64,000 nucleotides of DNA from Dipetalonema caudispina (taxonomy: Eukaryota > Nematoda > Chromadorea > Rhabditida > Onchocercidae): NCBI GenBank assembly GCA_013365325.1, contig JABVXV010000035.1:326883-390882 (forward strand). The letters run 5' to 3'. Below, piece by piece: positions 28,772-41,598 of the stretch. Each line of letters starts with the position of its first letter. The stretch's first letter is position 1. The position numbers were made by a program, and so were the translations under genes. The notes below the pieces were generated by a model. That model did no database searches. It saw only the letters and a program-made list of their open reading frames with translations, and was not told the origin of the DNA.

Positions 28772-28798
28772 CCCCTCCCCACATCCCCGCTCTCTCCC
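28772..28798 (-). other. predicted G-quadruplex motif (minus strand)
   Basis: The plus strand has runs C4-T-C4-ACAT-C4-(7 nt)-C3. On the minus strand this is four G-runs with loops of 7, 4 and 1, about 2.4 kb upstream of the Wnt start. Confidence 0.55.
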
Positions 28799-30322
28799 TT
28801 TCTACTCAGCCTTTCCACTTGATCATGTGTTGATCCATTACTGCACTCCATCCATAGTTCTCATTTTTTTTATATTTTACCATTTTTACTCTTCAATTAA
28901 CCATTTTAATATCAGAGAACAAATCAGTTTGAAATTTTGAATGATAAACAATTTAATATATTTGGTAAATGGAAACGTGGTCTCAGTAAAGATTGTTGCT
29001 GTTTTGAACATTACAGCAATGATTAATATTGTTAACACTTATCTGACAGTTATATATATATGCACTTATGACTATTGCAATCTTTGAACTTATTCATGTG
29101 TATCGAATATTCGACAATCCGTATTAAATATGATGGTAACCACTATGACCCTTCAGCTAATAGTATTTTATACCGGAGTTAGATGCGCCAACGGCTTCAC
29201 GAAAATTGATATTTTAGCAATGGCATAACAAATGGTAAACAAAAGTTGAACTCTTCATTCTTACTTCATTTGCTTGGTATATAATTCTTAAATATTACAA
29301 GAAATAGTTTTTTCATGAACTAATAAAGGCCGGATGGCATACCCGAGCCAAAAGTCCAGAACAATAAGACTTCTAAATTCTTATCCGCAACATTTAGTTA
29401 ATTTGCATAAGGTAGCATACAAGCTTATTATGGATAACGTCCTCATCTTTGTCTCTTATTACCTTTTTATTTTCTTCAGTTTTTCCATCTAAATCTTTGG
29501 ATTCTGAAATTCCGGTCCAGAACATGTGGTGAGCTGTAAAAACAACGTTCCTTAACTATTACGGTTCGCAAAACAAAAAAAAAAAAAGCTATAAAATAGC
29601 TTTTAAATCCATGAGATGAACTGTTTTTGCACAAGTTGAATCACTTGAAACGCAAAGTATTTTAGGATACTTAAATCAAAAAACCAACGAAGTTGAAGTG
29701 AATATTTCTTTTTTCCCATGGATTTGCTGGGAAAAATTATTTTAACGATGAAGGTCAAATATACTTGTTAAAAAATTTGTTAATCGTGGTGATCTATTCA
29801 CGTTAAAAAGCCTTCTTCATGAAATTCAGAAATAACTTATGTTTCTTTGTAAAATATAGCGGGATAGCACGGAAAAGTAGTGAAATAGTTCAAAGAATTA
29901 GAAATATGATTTAAAATTAGTGGGAAATAGACTGTCTCTGTCTCGGACACTGATGGAATCTCAAAATTATCTCAGGTTCACAATATATATAAGTGAAATG
30001 TTTGTGTAATAGCACATAATCGAAAATTTCAAAATGGTCATTTGGGCAACCCAATTTACATTGATATTCGAGAAAGCGCAGATTGCCTGATTGCCTCCCA
30101 TGGCTTATTAAAAACTTATTTGCGTCATACTGAAACAAAAAGTTCTAGCAAAATGAACGAGAAGTTCGATTTGTGCTTGTGTCCATCTCGCCCCCTTCTT
30201 CCCTTGTTTAGATAAATTTAGCATAAAAAAGTAAAGCATTTATATTGCTACAAAACGATTACGAAGTAGTAGCCATTGTAATCTTGAAAGGTTATTTCAT
30301 TATTCACACATGTAAGAATTTG

Positions 30323-30326
<4 letters not shown>

Positions 30327-30357
<31 letters not shown>
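30327..30357. repeat. (AT)n microsatellite
   Basis: An uninterrupted alternating A/T run, roughly 15 units. Confidence 0.9.
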
Positions 30358-30358
<1 letters not shown>

Positions 30359-31214
30359 TGATGGTGAGTTCAAGCCAAATTCCATCAGACTCATTTATCA
30401 TTACTTCAGCAAATGTTCTGCTTTGGTGCTGCGATTTCTCGTTTCCTCCCTCATATTCATATTTCACTGTTTTTATATTAAGCTTTCTCATTTTCAGTTT
30501 ACGCTCATTTCTGTTTGTATTGCATATTTTTGAATGCTTAGCGAGAAGAAAACTTAGAACTTATTATCTTGGAATTGAAATTGTCATTATATTGGCAATA
30601 ATTTTAATTTTTCGATCGTATATTTAATGTTCATTCAGGCAGTAGACATTGTAATTCATTTCAATTGCTGATTTCAAAACGGTAATCCTAATTATGCTTT
30701 TCATTTTTTTGCTACAATTTCAGGCTTTAGTATAGATATATGTTTGTTCTATTAAAAATTTTTGAATGGACATATTAGAATTAGTATGGAAATAGCTATT
30801 TTTCTAAATGAGAAAATTTGCTGAAATCAGGTACGGAATGGATACATTCAAGATTTATTAATATTAAACTGAGCACCGAAAGCATTACTTTAAGTTAGTC
30901 CAAAGTGCAAAATTTTTCCGAAGAATAGAAACTAATTAACATGACTATCCAGTTATTCTAAATAATTATCACCCACATAATACTACTCTTTTCCGTGATT
31001 GCAGAACTGTGTTCAGACTTTTAATAGTTTGATTAATATAGAGTGGTTGAATATTTCGACGAGTATCTTTGATTATCGTTTGTTAGGTTTAATTAACTAA
31101 AAATTAACTACTGTGTTTCAATGACGCCAATTTATCCATGTGATATCTTAATAACTTGTACATTATCCGTGCTACTCAAACAAATCAGTTCAGATCTGAA
31201 ATGCAAAAACTTTC

Positions 31215-31216
31215 AG
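31215..31216 (+). promoter_or_regulatory. probable trans-splice acceptor of the Wnt gene
   Basis: CTTTCAG is followed directly by the ATG at 31217, so the leader would abut the start codon. In-frame ATGs further upstream (31121) lack signal-peptide character. Confidence 0.55.
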
Positions 31217-34200
31217 ATGCGAACTATTCATTATTTATTATTGATTTACTGGCTTCTCTTATTCCCCTCTTTGATAATTGTCAGTGCCGTTATAGATGCT
31301 TCATGGTGGTTAGTTTCAGTTTTCATTCCGAAGGCATCGTTTTTGCTTATATTTCGAAGTTTTAAAGGTGCAATAAATTTATGAAAATAAGTTGGCAAGC
31401 AAGACAATTTAGACAATTTATGGTATTTCGAATATTAAATACAAATTAATGCTTTATAATTTGTAGCGATATCTTCATACTCGCGCTCAGCAGAGCAATT
31501 GCCACCCAAAAAGTGAAAATTGTGCAAGTCCAAAAAATTGTTGCACAGTAAAAATTACTGTATGCGAGTATTTGACAAATCACCGCAAATCTAACCGGTT
31601 GGTAGGCTGAATTAAGTGGCTGGACGATCGACACGGTTGACATCATGAACTTCTTGCTTAGTCTGGCGTACAATTGCGCCACCAACAGTAGGACAGACAT
31701 ATTGCTTGAAATTATGAATGATGTTCCTTTTCATTTATTCTTTATGCTTCTCAGAAATTCATCTTTTTTGAAGCAGTTTTAATAATTTTACAGAACTGGA
31801 AATTTTTGTTGAAGATTTTTTGCTAAAAAATTTGAATTCTTGCCATTGTAGCTTTCCTAAAAGACAAACTACATAGTTTGTATTCTAAGTTAAAATTTGC
31901 AGACATAATTTTAAAAAGGCTCTGCTCAAAAGCAGAAAACTTTCCTCTTGTTAATTATAGGTCTTCAGTTGCCCAATTAAGCACAGCAAATTTGCTAGTT
32001 GGAAGCAATGCTCGACCAACTTGCTTAACATTGCAAGGTTTATCGCCAGGACAAGCTCGTATCTGCGAACTCTTTCGAGATCATATGCCTGCTGTGGGTG
32101 CTGGTGCTAAAGCTGCAATTGCCGTTAGTTTCTGTATTTGTCACTTTCATCCTTTTACAACATTTTTAGATTTTAGTCGAGCAAAATTGAAACTGTTAAT
32201 ATAAAGAAAATTAATTAAAATGCTAGCTAGACCTTCTGAACTAATTCTCACCAACAATATCATTTTCTGGACAGTATTACGGAAACATCGGAGAAAAATG
32301 ATGTGGTCAAAAAATTAATTAAGTAAGCTAAAAGCAGTAAATTTCTCGCAAACCAGTGTTCTATTGCATAGTTGACCATAACCGAACAAAAGCTCATAGC
32401 CAATCTACAAATGTTACAAGACCTCTTTTCAGCCTTTTAACGTACTTTTAGTAAGTGTAGCACAATTTTACCAGATTTGATATTAGTACTTTTAATCAGT
32501 GATAATGTATAAGAATTAATTGTTATGGTTTGTCTGTTACGAGAGTGCGTAGGATATTTCAGTAGTTGAAATATATAGTTGAAACGGTCTAAAACCAGTT
32601 AGTAGACCAGACTCAATCTCTTTAAGAGTGAAGTATTGAGTAAGGATTGAGTACCATATTGCTTCTATTAGAAACATTGCAACACATTTATGGTTATCAT
32701 TTATTTGTTATTTAATGATTATTTGATCACCTTATCAAAGACGATATAATTTATTGATTGTGTTCTTTGGTAAATGAAGAAAAATGCGGAAGAAAACAGG
32801 AGAGAAGGAATAGGATAAGGGGAGGAATAAACAGTTACTTTGATCATTCTCTATATTCAATGAACTGGTTTCCTAGCAGGAGGATTTGTTTAATTATAAT
32901 TTATTAGCCATTCTTCTTGTCATTGAATATCAAAGTTGATATATACATATAATGAAGAGGATGTGGGAAAAGGGAAGAAGGAAAGGAATTTATAAGGAAA
33001 AAGATTTGGGAAGATTGAAATGAATTACAATCCTGTTTTATTTGTATGTGAAATGGGAATCAAAACTGTGTTAAACTATTTTTGATTGTCGATCCGAAAT
33101 TTGTCGTTTAATTTGAAAAATGCTTTTGAAATTATTGATAATTCTGTCACATCTGCTTCACTACTGGATCATTTTTGATAGAAAAAATTTTTTTTGGGAG
33201 AGAGGAAGCTCGAGAAAGATAGGAGTAAAGGTTTTTTAAACTTTTTTTAAAAGGAAGTAATTTTCATACCTGGCCGAGCAAATTTCCCGAAATATGGTTC
33301 AAAATCAGTGACTTTAGGCATTGGCGGAGGAGTTGCATTTTTTTTTTTTCAAGTTTACACATTTCTCAACATCTTTTTCATGTTATTGAGATGGAAATTT
33401 CAGTTTGCTGGTTCAAAAAATTGATTGCCTAATTTATATGAAAATACTGCTTAGATGGTTATTATTACTGGCGTATCATACCATTAAATGTAAAATAATA
33501 TGTTATTGAAAACTGAAATCCCCAACATTTGGCTAGATATTGTCGATATAAAAACAGTGACAACTCAACAAAAGTCTTTAAGATGTTTCTCGGAAATGAT
33601 GAAGCATAGTGATTGAGTGAAAAAAGTAAGAAGATAATCAATATTGATGAAATTTGGGGATAGATGATGATATGAAGAATTAGAGAGAAATCAACCAACT
33701 AAGCAAAACTGTTCGAACAAAGGTTAATCTGGACAAAGAGTGCCATTTTTTGCGGTTTTTCAAGTTATGGCAAGATGGTAAGGAAAAAAGAATGATTTTT
33801 CGTCTTCCGCTTTGTCAGTTTATTTTCCACAGCATTTCGATTCACAATGAATGCTTACCCAACAAATTTCCTTTATGACTTTGCTACTGATCATTTCATG
33901 AAGGGCCTTTTCCCAAATATCAGTTTAAATCCAATATTCCGTGTACTGTACATCTTGCTTTGTCTTTACACGATCTACTGTTTATGTAATTTTTATCAGT
34001 ATTGTTAATGAAAATTATACGAACAATTTTGTTTGACGCGTAGATTGATTGAACTTTGGAATGTGGAATATATTCGACGTTTAGTCACGCTTGTTACGAT
34101 TGCATGACATGTTTGATCAGATGGGTGATTGGTACGGGATAATGCTGACGTTAACTTGAAGTCATAAAATTAAGATGTTTATGTTGTTTGTAAATGTCGA

Positions 34201-36380
34201 AACTCTGAATTTTCATTGAATTTTAAATTCTGAAATTTCCCTTAAAACTTTGAATTTTAACTTTAAATAGGCATCTCATGTAGGCTTACTTCAAGAACAG
34301 TAATCAATTTTCAAAGTCACTGGTTGAAATACTTATTCGTCTTCATAAATTTTTTTTTCCAGGAATGTCAACATCAGTTTCGTCACGAACGATGGAACTG
34401 TTCAACACCATATGGCTCCGGTTACTTCGGTCCAGTTCATAAAATCGGTTAGCTCTTCAAACTGTTCACATTTCCAACTAGTTTTGTATTCCAAGTAGAG
34501 AAAACCGGCAAATGTAGTATATCTGGTTAGTTGTTACAGAAATAAGACGGACAATTACGTATGCTTTGACACCATTCCTTTTGGAAGTTAAATGCAAATA
34601 TAAAAGCGTCATTTTTATAGTTGTATGTGAGGTCAGTCTGAGTCCACAAACAAAGTTGAGGTGTAGTATATCTGGTTGTTTCGTCCAGGTGAAATGGCAA
34701 TTTTTATCTATTTGAAAAAGCTTTTGTGGTACACTGTCTCTTTTGTATAAGTTTTAGTATGATGAAGACAAGGCAGTTGAAAGTATCGATAATTTTATCA
34801 GTCAATGATTACATGCCGGATGGTCACTGTCATCTTCTAGTGGAATGTTTTCAGGTTCACGAGAAGCCGCTTATACATATTCGATTCTATCGGCTGGTGT
34901 GACACATGAGATAGGTCGCCGATGTCGTCTTGGTTTGTTGCAATCGTGTGGTTGTAGTCAAGCACCACGGCCTAGTACTGTTAATGAGAAGTGGACTTGG
35001 GGAGGTTGTGGTGATAATATTGAGTATGGCTATAGATTTAGTCGTGACTTCATTGATGTTCGAGAAAAAGAAGAGGGCTTCCCTAAACGCTCCACTGATC
35101 ATGGACGTTCACTGATGAACCGATGGAATAACGAGGTTGGCAGGCGGGTAAGCTCTTTGCTTTGTCATTAATTACTAAGTAAATTATCCCAGAACCGCTC
35201 GTAATTGGATTTTCATATGACTTCTATCTCCTTTTTCTAAAAATATCTGTTTCCAAGCCATCTACATGTTCAAATTCAAACATAGTAGAAACTCATTTTT
35301 AAGATTATATTTTATAGCTTTTACATAGTTCTCGTAGCTTAATAAGGTTAATTTTTAGTTGCTAAAACGAAATACTCGTCCAAAATGCAAGTGTCATGGA
35401 GTGAGTGGTTCGTGTAACATGAAAACATGCTGGATGCAACTGCCAACGATGCGACAAATGGGAGCTGTTTTACTGGGAAAATACCAAACTGCGAGACGGA
35501 TTCAGGTGAGAATTGATTTCTTCAAAATATAGCCTTATTTCTATCAGGGATTATTCGGAAAACGGGTGTTTTTCAAACTCTTGAAAGAATAACTTTTAGA
35601 TTAATGCGCGCGGCAATATGCAAATTAAAAGTCAACCAGGAAAAAGAGATCGAGAAAGAGGTGGTGGACGGAAAAATCGTGCTTTACAAACAGAACTTGT
35701 TTTTCTGGATGACAGTCCTGATTACTGTATCGAAAACAGAGCACAAGGGACAATAGGTACCACAGGGCGAATGTGCAGGTTCATTTTCCTGTAACTACTG
35801 TAGAATTAAGCTTTATTACACTTGATTTAGGGTCAGCTGTGTTGCTGTCATCAACAAAAAAATTGAAGTGCACAAATATACGAATAGGAATAAATTTCAT
35901 AGGTTATAGTTCATTTCTTGAAGTGGCACAGCAACAATGAGAACATAGGTAAAATAAACACCATTAGAAGAAAAAAAATGGGATTCGTACAAGGTTACAG
36001 CTTTGGTGAGCGTGAACTGATCTCAGGATTACTTCCAATTAGGCGTATAAGAGAGTTTGTCACAAATGGATCTATTCTTGTCCGGCAAAGATAAGTTGAT
36101 AATGCGCTGGTTAACGTAATGGGAAAACGCTTTCTATTACCGTGTTGTAGAGTTTGTAATCTTCCTCTTCATATTTCTTGTATTTAATTTTTTTTTTTCT
36201 TTTTTTTGCTTCAGGAAAGGTTCGCATGGTTCCGAAAGTTGTGATTTTCTTTGTTGTGGTCGTGGTTATAATAGTTATACAAAAGAAACAGAAACAAAAT
36301 GCAGATGTAAGTTTCAGTGGTGTTGCAGAGTGGTATGTCAAACATGCGTCAATCAGACACAGGTGGATATTTGTAAATAA
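31217..36380 (+). CDS. cwn-2: Wnt ligand, Wnt5/CWN-2 type, 374 residues
   Basis: A secreted lipid-modified morphogen. Seven exons: 31217-31308, 31961-32123, 34363-34447, 34855-35147, 35359-35505, 35600-35778 and 36215-36380. All phases agree and total 1125 nt. The signal peptide (LLLIYWLLLFPSLIIVSA) is followed by the IDASWW motif that resembles the mature start of Wnt5. Core marks: ECQHQFRHERWNCS, the segment GSREAAYTYSILSAGVTHEI, WTWGGCGDNIEYGYRFSRDF, and CKCHGVSGSC with Ser227 as the expected palmitoleate site. The C-terminal cysteine knuckle is CDFLCCGRGYNSYTKETETK, then CRCKFQWCCRVVC and a final Cys-Lys. Wnt5-class assignment rests on the N-terminus and on DYCIENRAQGTIGTTGRMC. EGL-20, also on C. 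elegans chromosome IV, is the main alternative. Intron 2 is 2.2 kb and intron 1 holds an antisense ORF. Confidence 0.93.
31446..31700 (-). other. antisense ORF nested in Wnt intron 1
   Basis: An 84-codon frame from ATG to stop, wholly inside the first Wnt intron and on the opposite strand. It has two hydrophobic segments (AVICQILAYSNFYCATIFW; FTFWVAIALL). No family is recognised and there is no independent sign of expression. It could be a nested small membrane protein or a chance frame. Confidence 0.2.
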
Positions 36381-37731
36381 TTCAAAGAGACAAGTCGTTT
36401 CCTTACTTATTCTTCAATGAAATATGCTTCTTCATTTTAGCTCGGGGATTTTATAGGAAACATTATTTGTACCACAATTACTTTTATGCTATTCACTACT
36501 ACGTAGCTTTAAACTTTGTGGAAACTCCCTTTAATTTCAACATTCCAGCTGAAAATTTTCATTGTTTTCTCATATTTTTGGTAGACGTATTGGGCTTAAG
36601 TGAAATTTTTTCTTTTTTAAATTTGTCTATATATACTTCATTTGGATTCGGAATACATTTCAAAATATCACTTTGATTTGAATAGTGCCGCAAACGTTTT
36701 AGCTCCCTAGCATACTCTACACAGCATTCCACTGCCCCCTTTTTTTGTCAATTGCCCAAAATTTTGCATTTCATTCATTTGTTTGCCATTGTTTGTGCTT
36801 CGATAACTTGGTATTTAGTACTGAAGAACATCCTTTCAATGACCTCTTTTTTAATCTAAAACATCGACATTTCTAAGTGTTACCTTTTGGGATCACACAT
36901 ACGTTCTAGCCCAGCATCTTATTTCTCCGCTACTAAAAATTCATTACTTGGAGAAACTTGGAATCATTATTGGTTAAAAATTTAAGAACTAAAAAGTTTT
37001 TTTAGCTACTTAAATTGAAAATCAATTTAGAGAGGTTGACTTCAGATAAATCTAAAGTGAAGTTCAAAATTTATGTGTCATGTAAATGCTTTTTCATTGA
37101 CCTCCTTAGTTATCAGCGTTGTATAATGTTACCTCACTCATTTCATGTTTGTTTATCATAGACTGTATTGCAAAAAAAGCCAAATTTTGGTGAACCAAAA
37201 AGTAGTTCAGAATTTGTATGAATTTCATGGACAAGTTTTGAATTTACTCTCGAATACAAGTTTTGATGTATCTATGCGGTGAAGATATAGAATATCCGAT
37301 GGTAATCAGTTAAGGACAGTGAAATCTAGAATTATCATATCATACATTAATGTCTTAATAAAATCAGAACAAATTCACTAAAGACTGGACGATCTTTTTG
37401 GTCATTTTAGAAAGCGTGTTAATTGAATTTTGCTGCAAACATATTATTAATAATTAAAATAAGCATGTAATCGGCTTCGTATTAACATCAATTCAGAAAA
37501 AAGTTTGTTAAAATTTCTTGTTTCAAATGATTAAATTTACATGCGAAGCCGGGACACTACACTGTCTTTGCTTTTGGCCGCTTCATTATATTTGAGACGT
37601 GGTACTCATCGAAATCTCAAAGATATCATCTTTGTTGTAAATTTGTAGATTTCGAATGTTTTAGTTATGACAGGGAAGAAAATTAGCAAATAATCAATGA
37701 TGAGGGTATCATTTCAACGAAAACAACGTAG
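36381..37731. other. 3' flank of the Wnt gene, nothing recognised
   Basis: AT-rich sequence. The frame 36467-36676 is aromatic-rich low complexity. It probably contains the Wnt 3' UTR and the start of the next gene, whose first exon I could not find. Confidence 0.45.
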
Positions 37732-40008
37732 GTACACCATTTTCTCTATCTTCCCATTCACCGCATTGTGCTAACAAAGCGGGAAATTACAGTACACATG
37801 CAACATATAATGATCAGGTATACCTAATATTGACAGTTTGATTGAAAGTCCAATATTTTTGAATTTGACGTATCCTTTATTGTCCTTACTAAAAGCAAAG
37901 GCTCTGTGAATTCGTTATTATAATTTGTGGTTGTCAATTGCAATTTTTGTATAGAGTTGCTTATGCTGTAAGCATGTAATGAAATATGTATTGCCCTTGT
38001 TTCTAGTCATTTGTTGATCTATTTATTCAAATTTAGTACTTCATGATGTTGTACTTATGATCACTTTCTAATAGCACTTCTGCGCGAAGAGATGATAGTA
38101 TTAGCAATTTTCGAGTCATTCAATTTTGACAATATTTAAACTTCGAAAAAAAAAGTATCCACATATAGGTGACAAGTCACTATTCTTGGCTAGTTGTGAA
38201 TCAAGCTTTTGTCAGGTAATTCCAAGGTATATAACTTTTTCTATTCAAAAATTGTATCTGTTGTCTATTTCATGTGAACTGACTCCAATTTTCTTGCATT
38301 TATTTTCCTTCTTTGAATTTCCAGGTTATCCTAGAAAATGTGAGTATACCATACGGCCGCTATGAACTTTCGGTGGGTTAGGATCAAATTTCTTTTGCTC
38401 TAGATTGATACAGGAGGACATTGTTTTGATACCCCGCCCGCAACACCACCACTTGAATTTGAAGAAATATATTGTAAAAGGTCAACCATTCAATTCAAGT
38501 TAATCTCTGTTTCAAAAATAATTCTTATCAGAAGAATATCTGATTACTGAATTCTATCCAAGTTGGACAAATTTTGCATATAGTTGCCGTACGATAGTAA
38601 CTGAATTTGTTGAAGAGATTAAATATTTAGTTGTTTTGATTTCGATTACTGTTGGCAAGTCAAATAATGAATATTTCGATGAATAAGAAACTTATTGTTA
38701 GGTATTTACTGCACCGAGGAAATTGTTTTAATTGAAGCAGAAGTTGCTTTTTGTAAGGGCCATTTAATCGGTCATTGAAATCGAAGATTAAAATGAACAC
38801 AGACATGGACGTTTGTCTATTTTAAAGTTTGAATTTTATAGAATCCTAATGCTATTGATCACTTCGTGTAAGCGTTTTCTACATTATGGTGGCCTAGATA
38901 TTCTTGAAGAGCTTTGTTCCAGTAAGATCAAAAAGAGTATTGTGCTGAAGAAATTTCAAAAATAGTGACTAATTGACTGTCGTTAAGGCTTGTGGACATT
39001 GCATATTTCTGCATTGGAATTCGTTCTTTCAAATTGCTTATCTGTTGCTAATGATAAGCAGTCAAACTTTTCATTGCCATCAGAGAAGGCAAAATATCAA
39101 AGAAAAGTCAATTATATATGAAGCCGTGCGAGGGCTTGGTAGGGAATCGTTCAATTTATTCTGGACACAAGATTCTGCCTCCTTTTTCCCCAAATTTTTG
39201 AAATGTTTCCAAAAATTCAGTATGATAATTTATCAATTATGCTAATTAGTCGTTGTTTACAGCCTGTATTTCGATGTATACTTGAATGGTCAGCTCCCTA
39301 CAGCATAGGTTTAATTTGCATGAATTTGGTTTGACTTATTGAAGAAGACAGCACATAAGGCCAAGTGCGCCGGGAAAGAGGGTTAAAGCAGCTATGTTAA
39401 TTTTATTGACCATATGTCAAGGTCGCAAGAGAGCTCTTCAATTGGATGATTTACAACACGAATGGCGGCTCATTAAGGAAAGCTTCCTTTCTTTCTCCTT
39501 TATCAACAGCACAATCCTCATTTGTATCTCCTTCAGGACAACTCACGTAGCTCATTAGCACGGTAAATCCCTCTTCTCTTCTTGATCCCTTTATTATTAT
39601 TATACTGTAGGGTCATTTACTTCTTCATTTTATCCAAGGTGAGATTTTAAAATGATCTTTGTTGTGCAAACACGCATATAACCCACCAAAAACCATTATC
39701 ATTGAGTTATTTTTGGTCTTACGAAATTGTTCCCAGTATCGGATAAAGACGACAACTAAATGTTGTAAAAAACGAATATAAAAGGAGATAAATTTACTCT
39801 TTTTCTATTGGTTGCTACAAATTTGATATCCAAGAGGTTGCATGAATTTCAAATCGGTTATCACGGAAACGTATGCAGTACTGAGTTGCCGCCAAAGAAA
39901 GTGTTTAGCCATTTCGGTGTAGAAACGACAGTTTTAACAGATTGTCACTGTAGCTTTGATAACTGCATCTTTAGAACGACAAACCAGTTAGTCGAACATT
40001 TTCGATAG
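37732..40008 (+). CDS. unrecognised multi-exon gene
   Basis: The gene was found by chaining exons whose splice phases agree. They are 37732-37817 (ends HATYNDQ), 38177-38215 (SLFLASCESSFCQ), 38325-38372 (VILENVSIPYGRYELS), 38404-38473 (IDTGGHCFDTPPATPPLEFE), 38702-38752 (YCTEEIVLIEAEVAF), 38898-38921 (ILEELCS), 38988-39106 (LWTLHISALEFVLSNCLS, then a Ser/Lys tail) and 39221-39288 or 39308 (LSIMLISRCLQPVFRCILEW). Next is 39360-39546 (VKAAMLILLTICQGRKRALQ, LDDLQHEWRLIKESF). A last open segment ends at 40008 (ETTVLTDCHCSFDNCIFRTT). The last junctions are least certain and the 5' end is missing. No family is recognised. The helix around QPVFRCILEW vaguely recalls gamma-tubulin-complex (GCP) proteins, and the Cys/His tail resembles half a zinc finger; neither is an identification. 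Confidence 0.5.
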
Positions 40009-41598
40009 CTGTCAATGCTTCAGATCACACAATCTAACAACAGCCTTCCTCACCTCATCCATCAAAAGAGATTCACTCTTTAGATAAGTGGGATGGATCC
40101 GTCGACTAGAACACTGGGATGGACAATGGTTTCATTTCCGATTTATGAGTGTAATAATCTCCATCTAATTTTTTGTACAACAGAAGTGACTTCCTCACCT
40201 GCATATTAAAGTTTTACCTCTATATAGCTCTTGAATTGCAATTCTACACTGATATCATGCAGCAATCCAATCAGCCAAACCTTAGAAACTGAAAGTTTTT
40301 CGGAATGAAGTAACCACGAGCTGTGAGTTCAAAAAGTATCTTGAGCCAAGTTTTAAATTACTTCAGACTAAATGTAAATTTCCTTTTTTTGCGATTTACT
40401 CTCATTTAATTCAGCAACGGCGAATCTTATTCTTCCTAAATTTTATATCTTAGGCAGATGGACCACAGATGAATGTGTTATTACATCTATAAACCTACAT
40501 TAAAGTGCACATAAGTAAGTTATTTTCCCTAGTGAAGTGACTTCCACAATTAGGAACAAATGCAATACAGTTTGTTGCAAATTTTCCTTTTCAAACTTTC
40601 CGAATTAGTCTTGTAGGGAAGTTGGTATGGTATGGACAACACTCCTAGAACTTTCCACTTAGAGAGAGAGAAATTATAATTTAGTTCAGATGCACTTACT
40701 CCAAACTTGTAATGCATTGATATCTGTTACACACATCAGTGTAAAGCTCAAGTTTGATGTTTGATCTGAAGTGAGTGACGTTTTAAGGATGACATTAAAG
40801 AAATGCTTAACACTTTAAATCTATGAATTTTACGACACATTTCGAACAGACCCAAACTTATTTTGATTGTTCCCGAAACGTTTTTAGGACCAGTTCTATT
40901 AATGCTGTTATTACGAAATTACAACCATTCACTTTCCATATTGCATATCCATAACGCTGTAAAAAAACCTAACGGTACTTAAGCTGCATGAATCACTCAT
41001 ACATACCATCTTTATTAAATCTATTTCTGGAGTTAAAGCTTATCTTGAATCTCACGACATTAAGTCAAACCATGTACTATCCTACAGGTTCCCCGAAGAA
41101 AAAAAAAGTGATGTAATAAGCGCTTAAAGCACATATCAGACAATATAAGCCATTCATTCACCACCGTACAGCCTATTCAAAATTTACCTTAGCAAAAAAC
41201 ACATAAAGAAGGCCTAGCACGATAAGAACAGTAAAAATTGAAAGATTCCCACTTCTTCAACAATTAATGTGGGAAGACTGAAGAAAACATTTCAATAAAT
41301 ACATTACAATTAATGAATGTTCCACTTCACTGAACACATTTCAACAGTGAAATTAGCAAAAGTTTCAATCCTTCACTAGTCTCATCTGACTTTTTAAGGT
41401 TGTTCCTGTAAAACACCGTAAAAATGAGGGGAACGATAGTCGTGCTAAAAAAAAGTAGGTGGTAATTCAAATAGTGCATACTGGAACAAAAAATCAACTT
41501 GAAAAGCATGAAAAATAAAAGTAGAGGAACTTAGAAAACATACTTCTTGAGAAAAGTTAACAGAAAACTGTAAGACTAGAAAACGAAGAACCAAATTG
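40009..41598. other. spacer between two convergent unrecognised genes
   Basis: No gene supported. AT-rich sequence with stops in all frames; probably the 3' UTRs of the two flanking genes. Confidence 0.5.

Larger units (their letters stand above)
23411..31214. other. gene-poor interval upstream of the Wnt gene
   Basis: About 7.8 kb without a supported gene. Minus-strand frames at 24678-24987 and 25786-26022 have some protein-like stretches (NGPNDTVCLSDYMLISLLHL; KQCKYLPVAINQCGDGFTAL), but overlapping frames look equally good and no exon chain emerges. The last few kilobases should include the Wnt promoter. Confidence 0.45.

Noticed and set aside
34887..35115. Additional ORFs on both strands within Wnt exon 4
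   Set aside because: Shadow frames of a strongly conserved Wnt exon.
36111..36341. Overlapping ORFs on both strands over the last Wnt exon
   Set aside because: They are other-frame readings of Wnt exon 7 and its T-rich upstream tract; the Wnt frame with its cysteine pattern is the real one.
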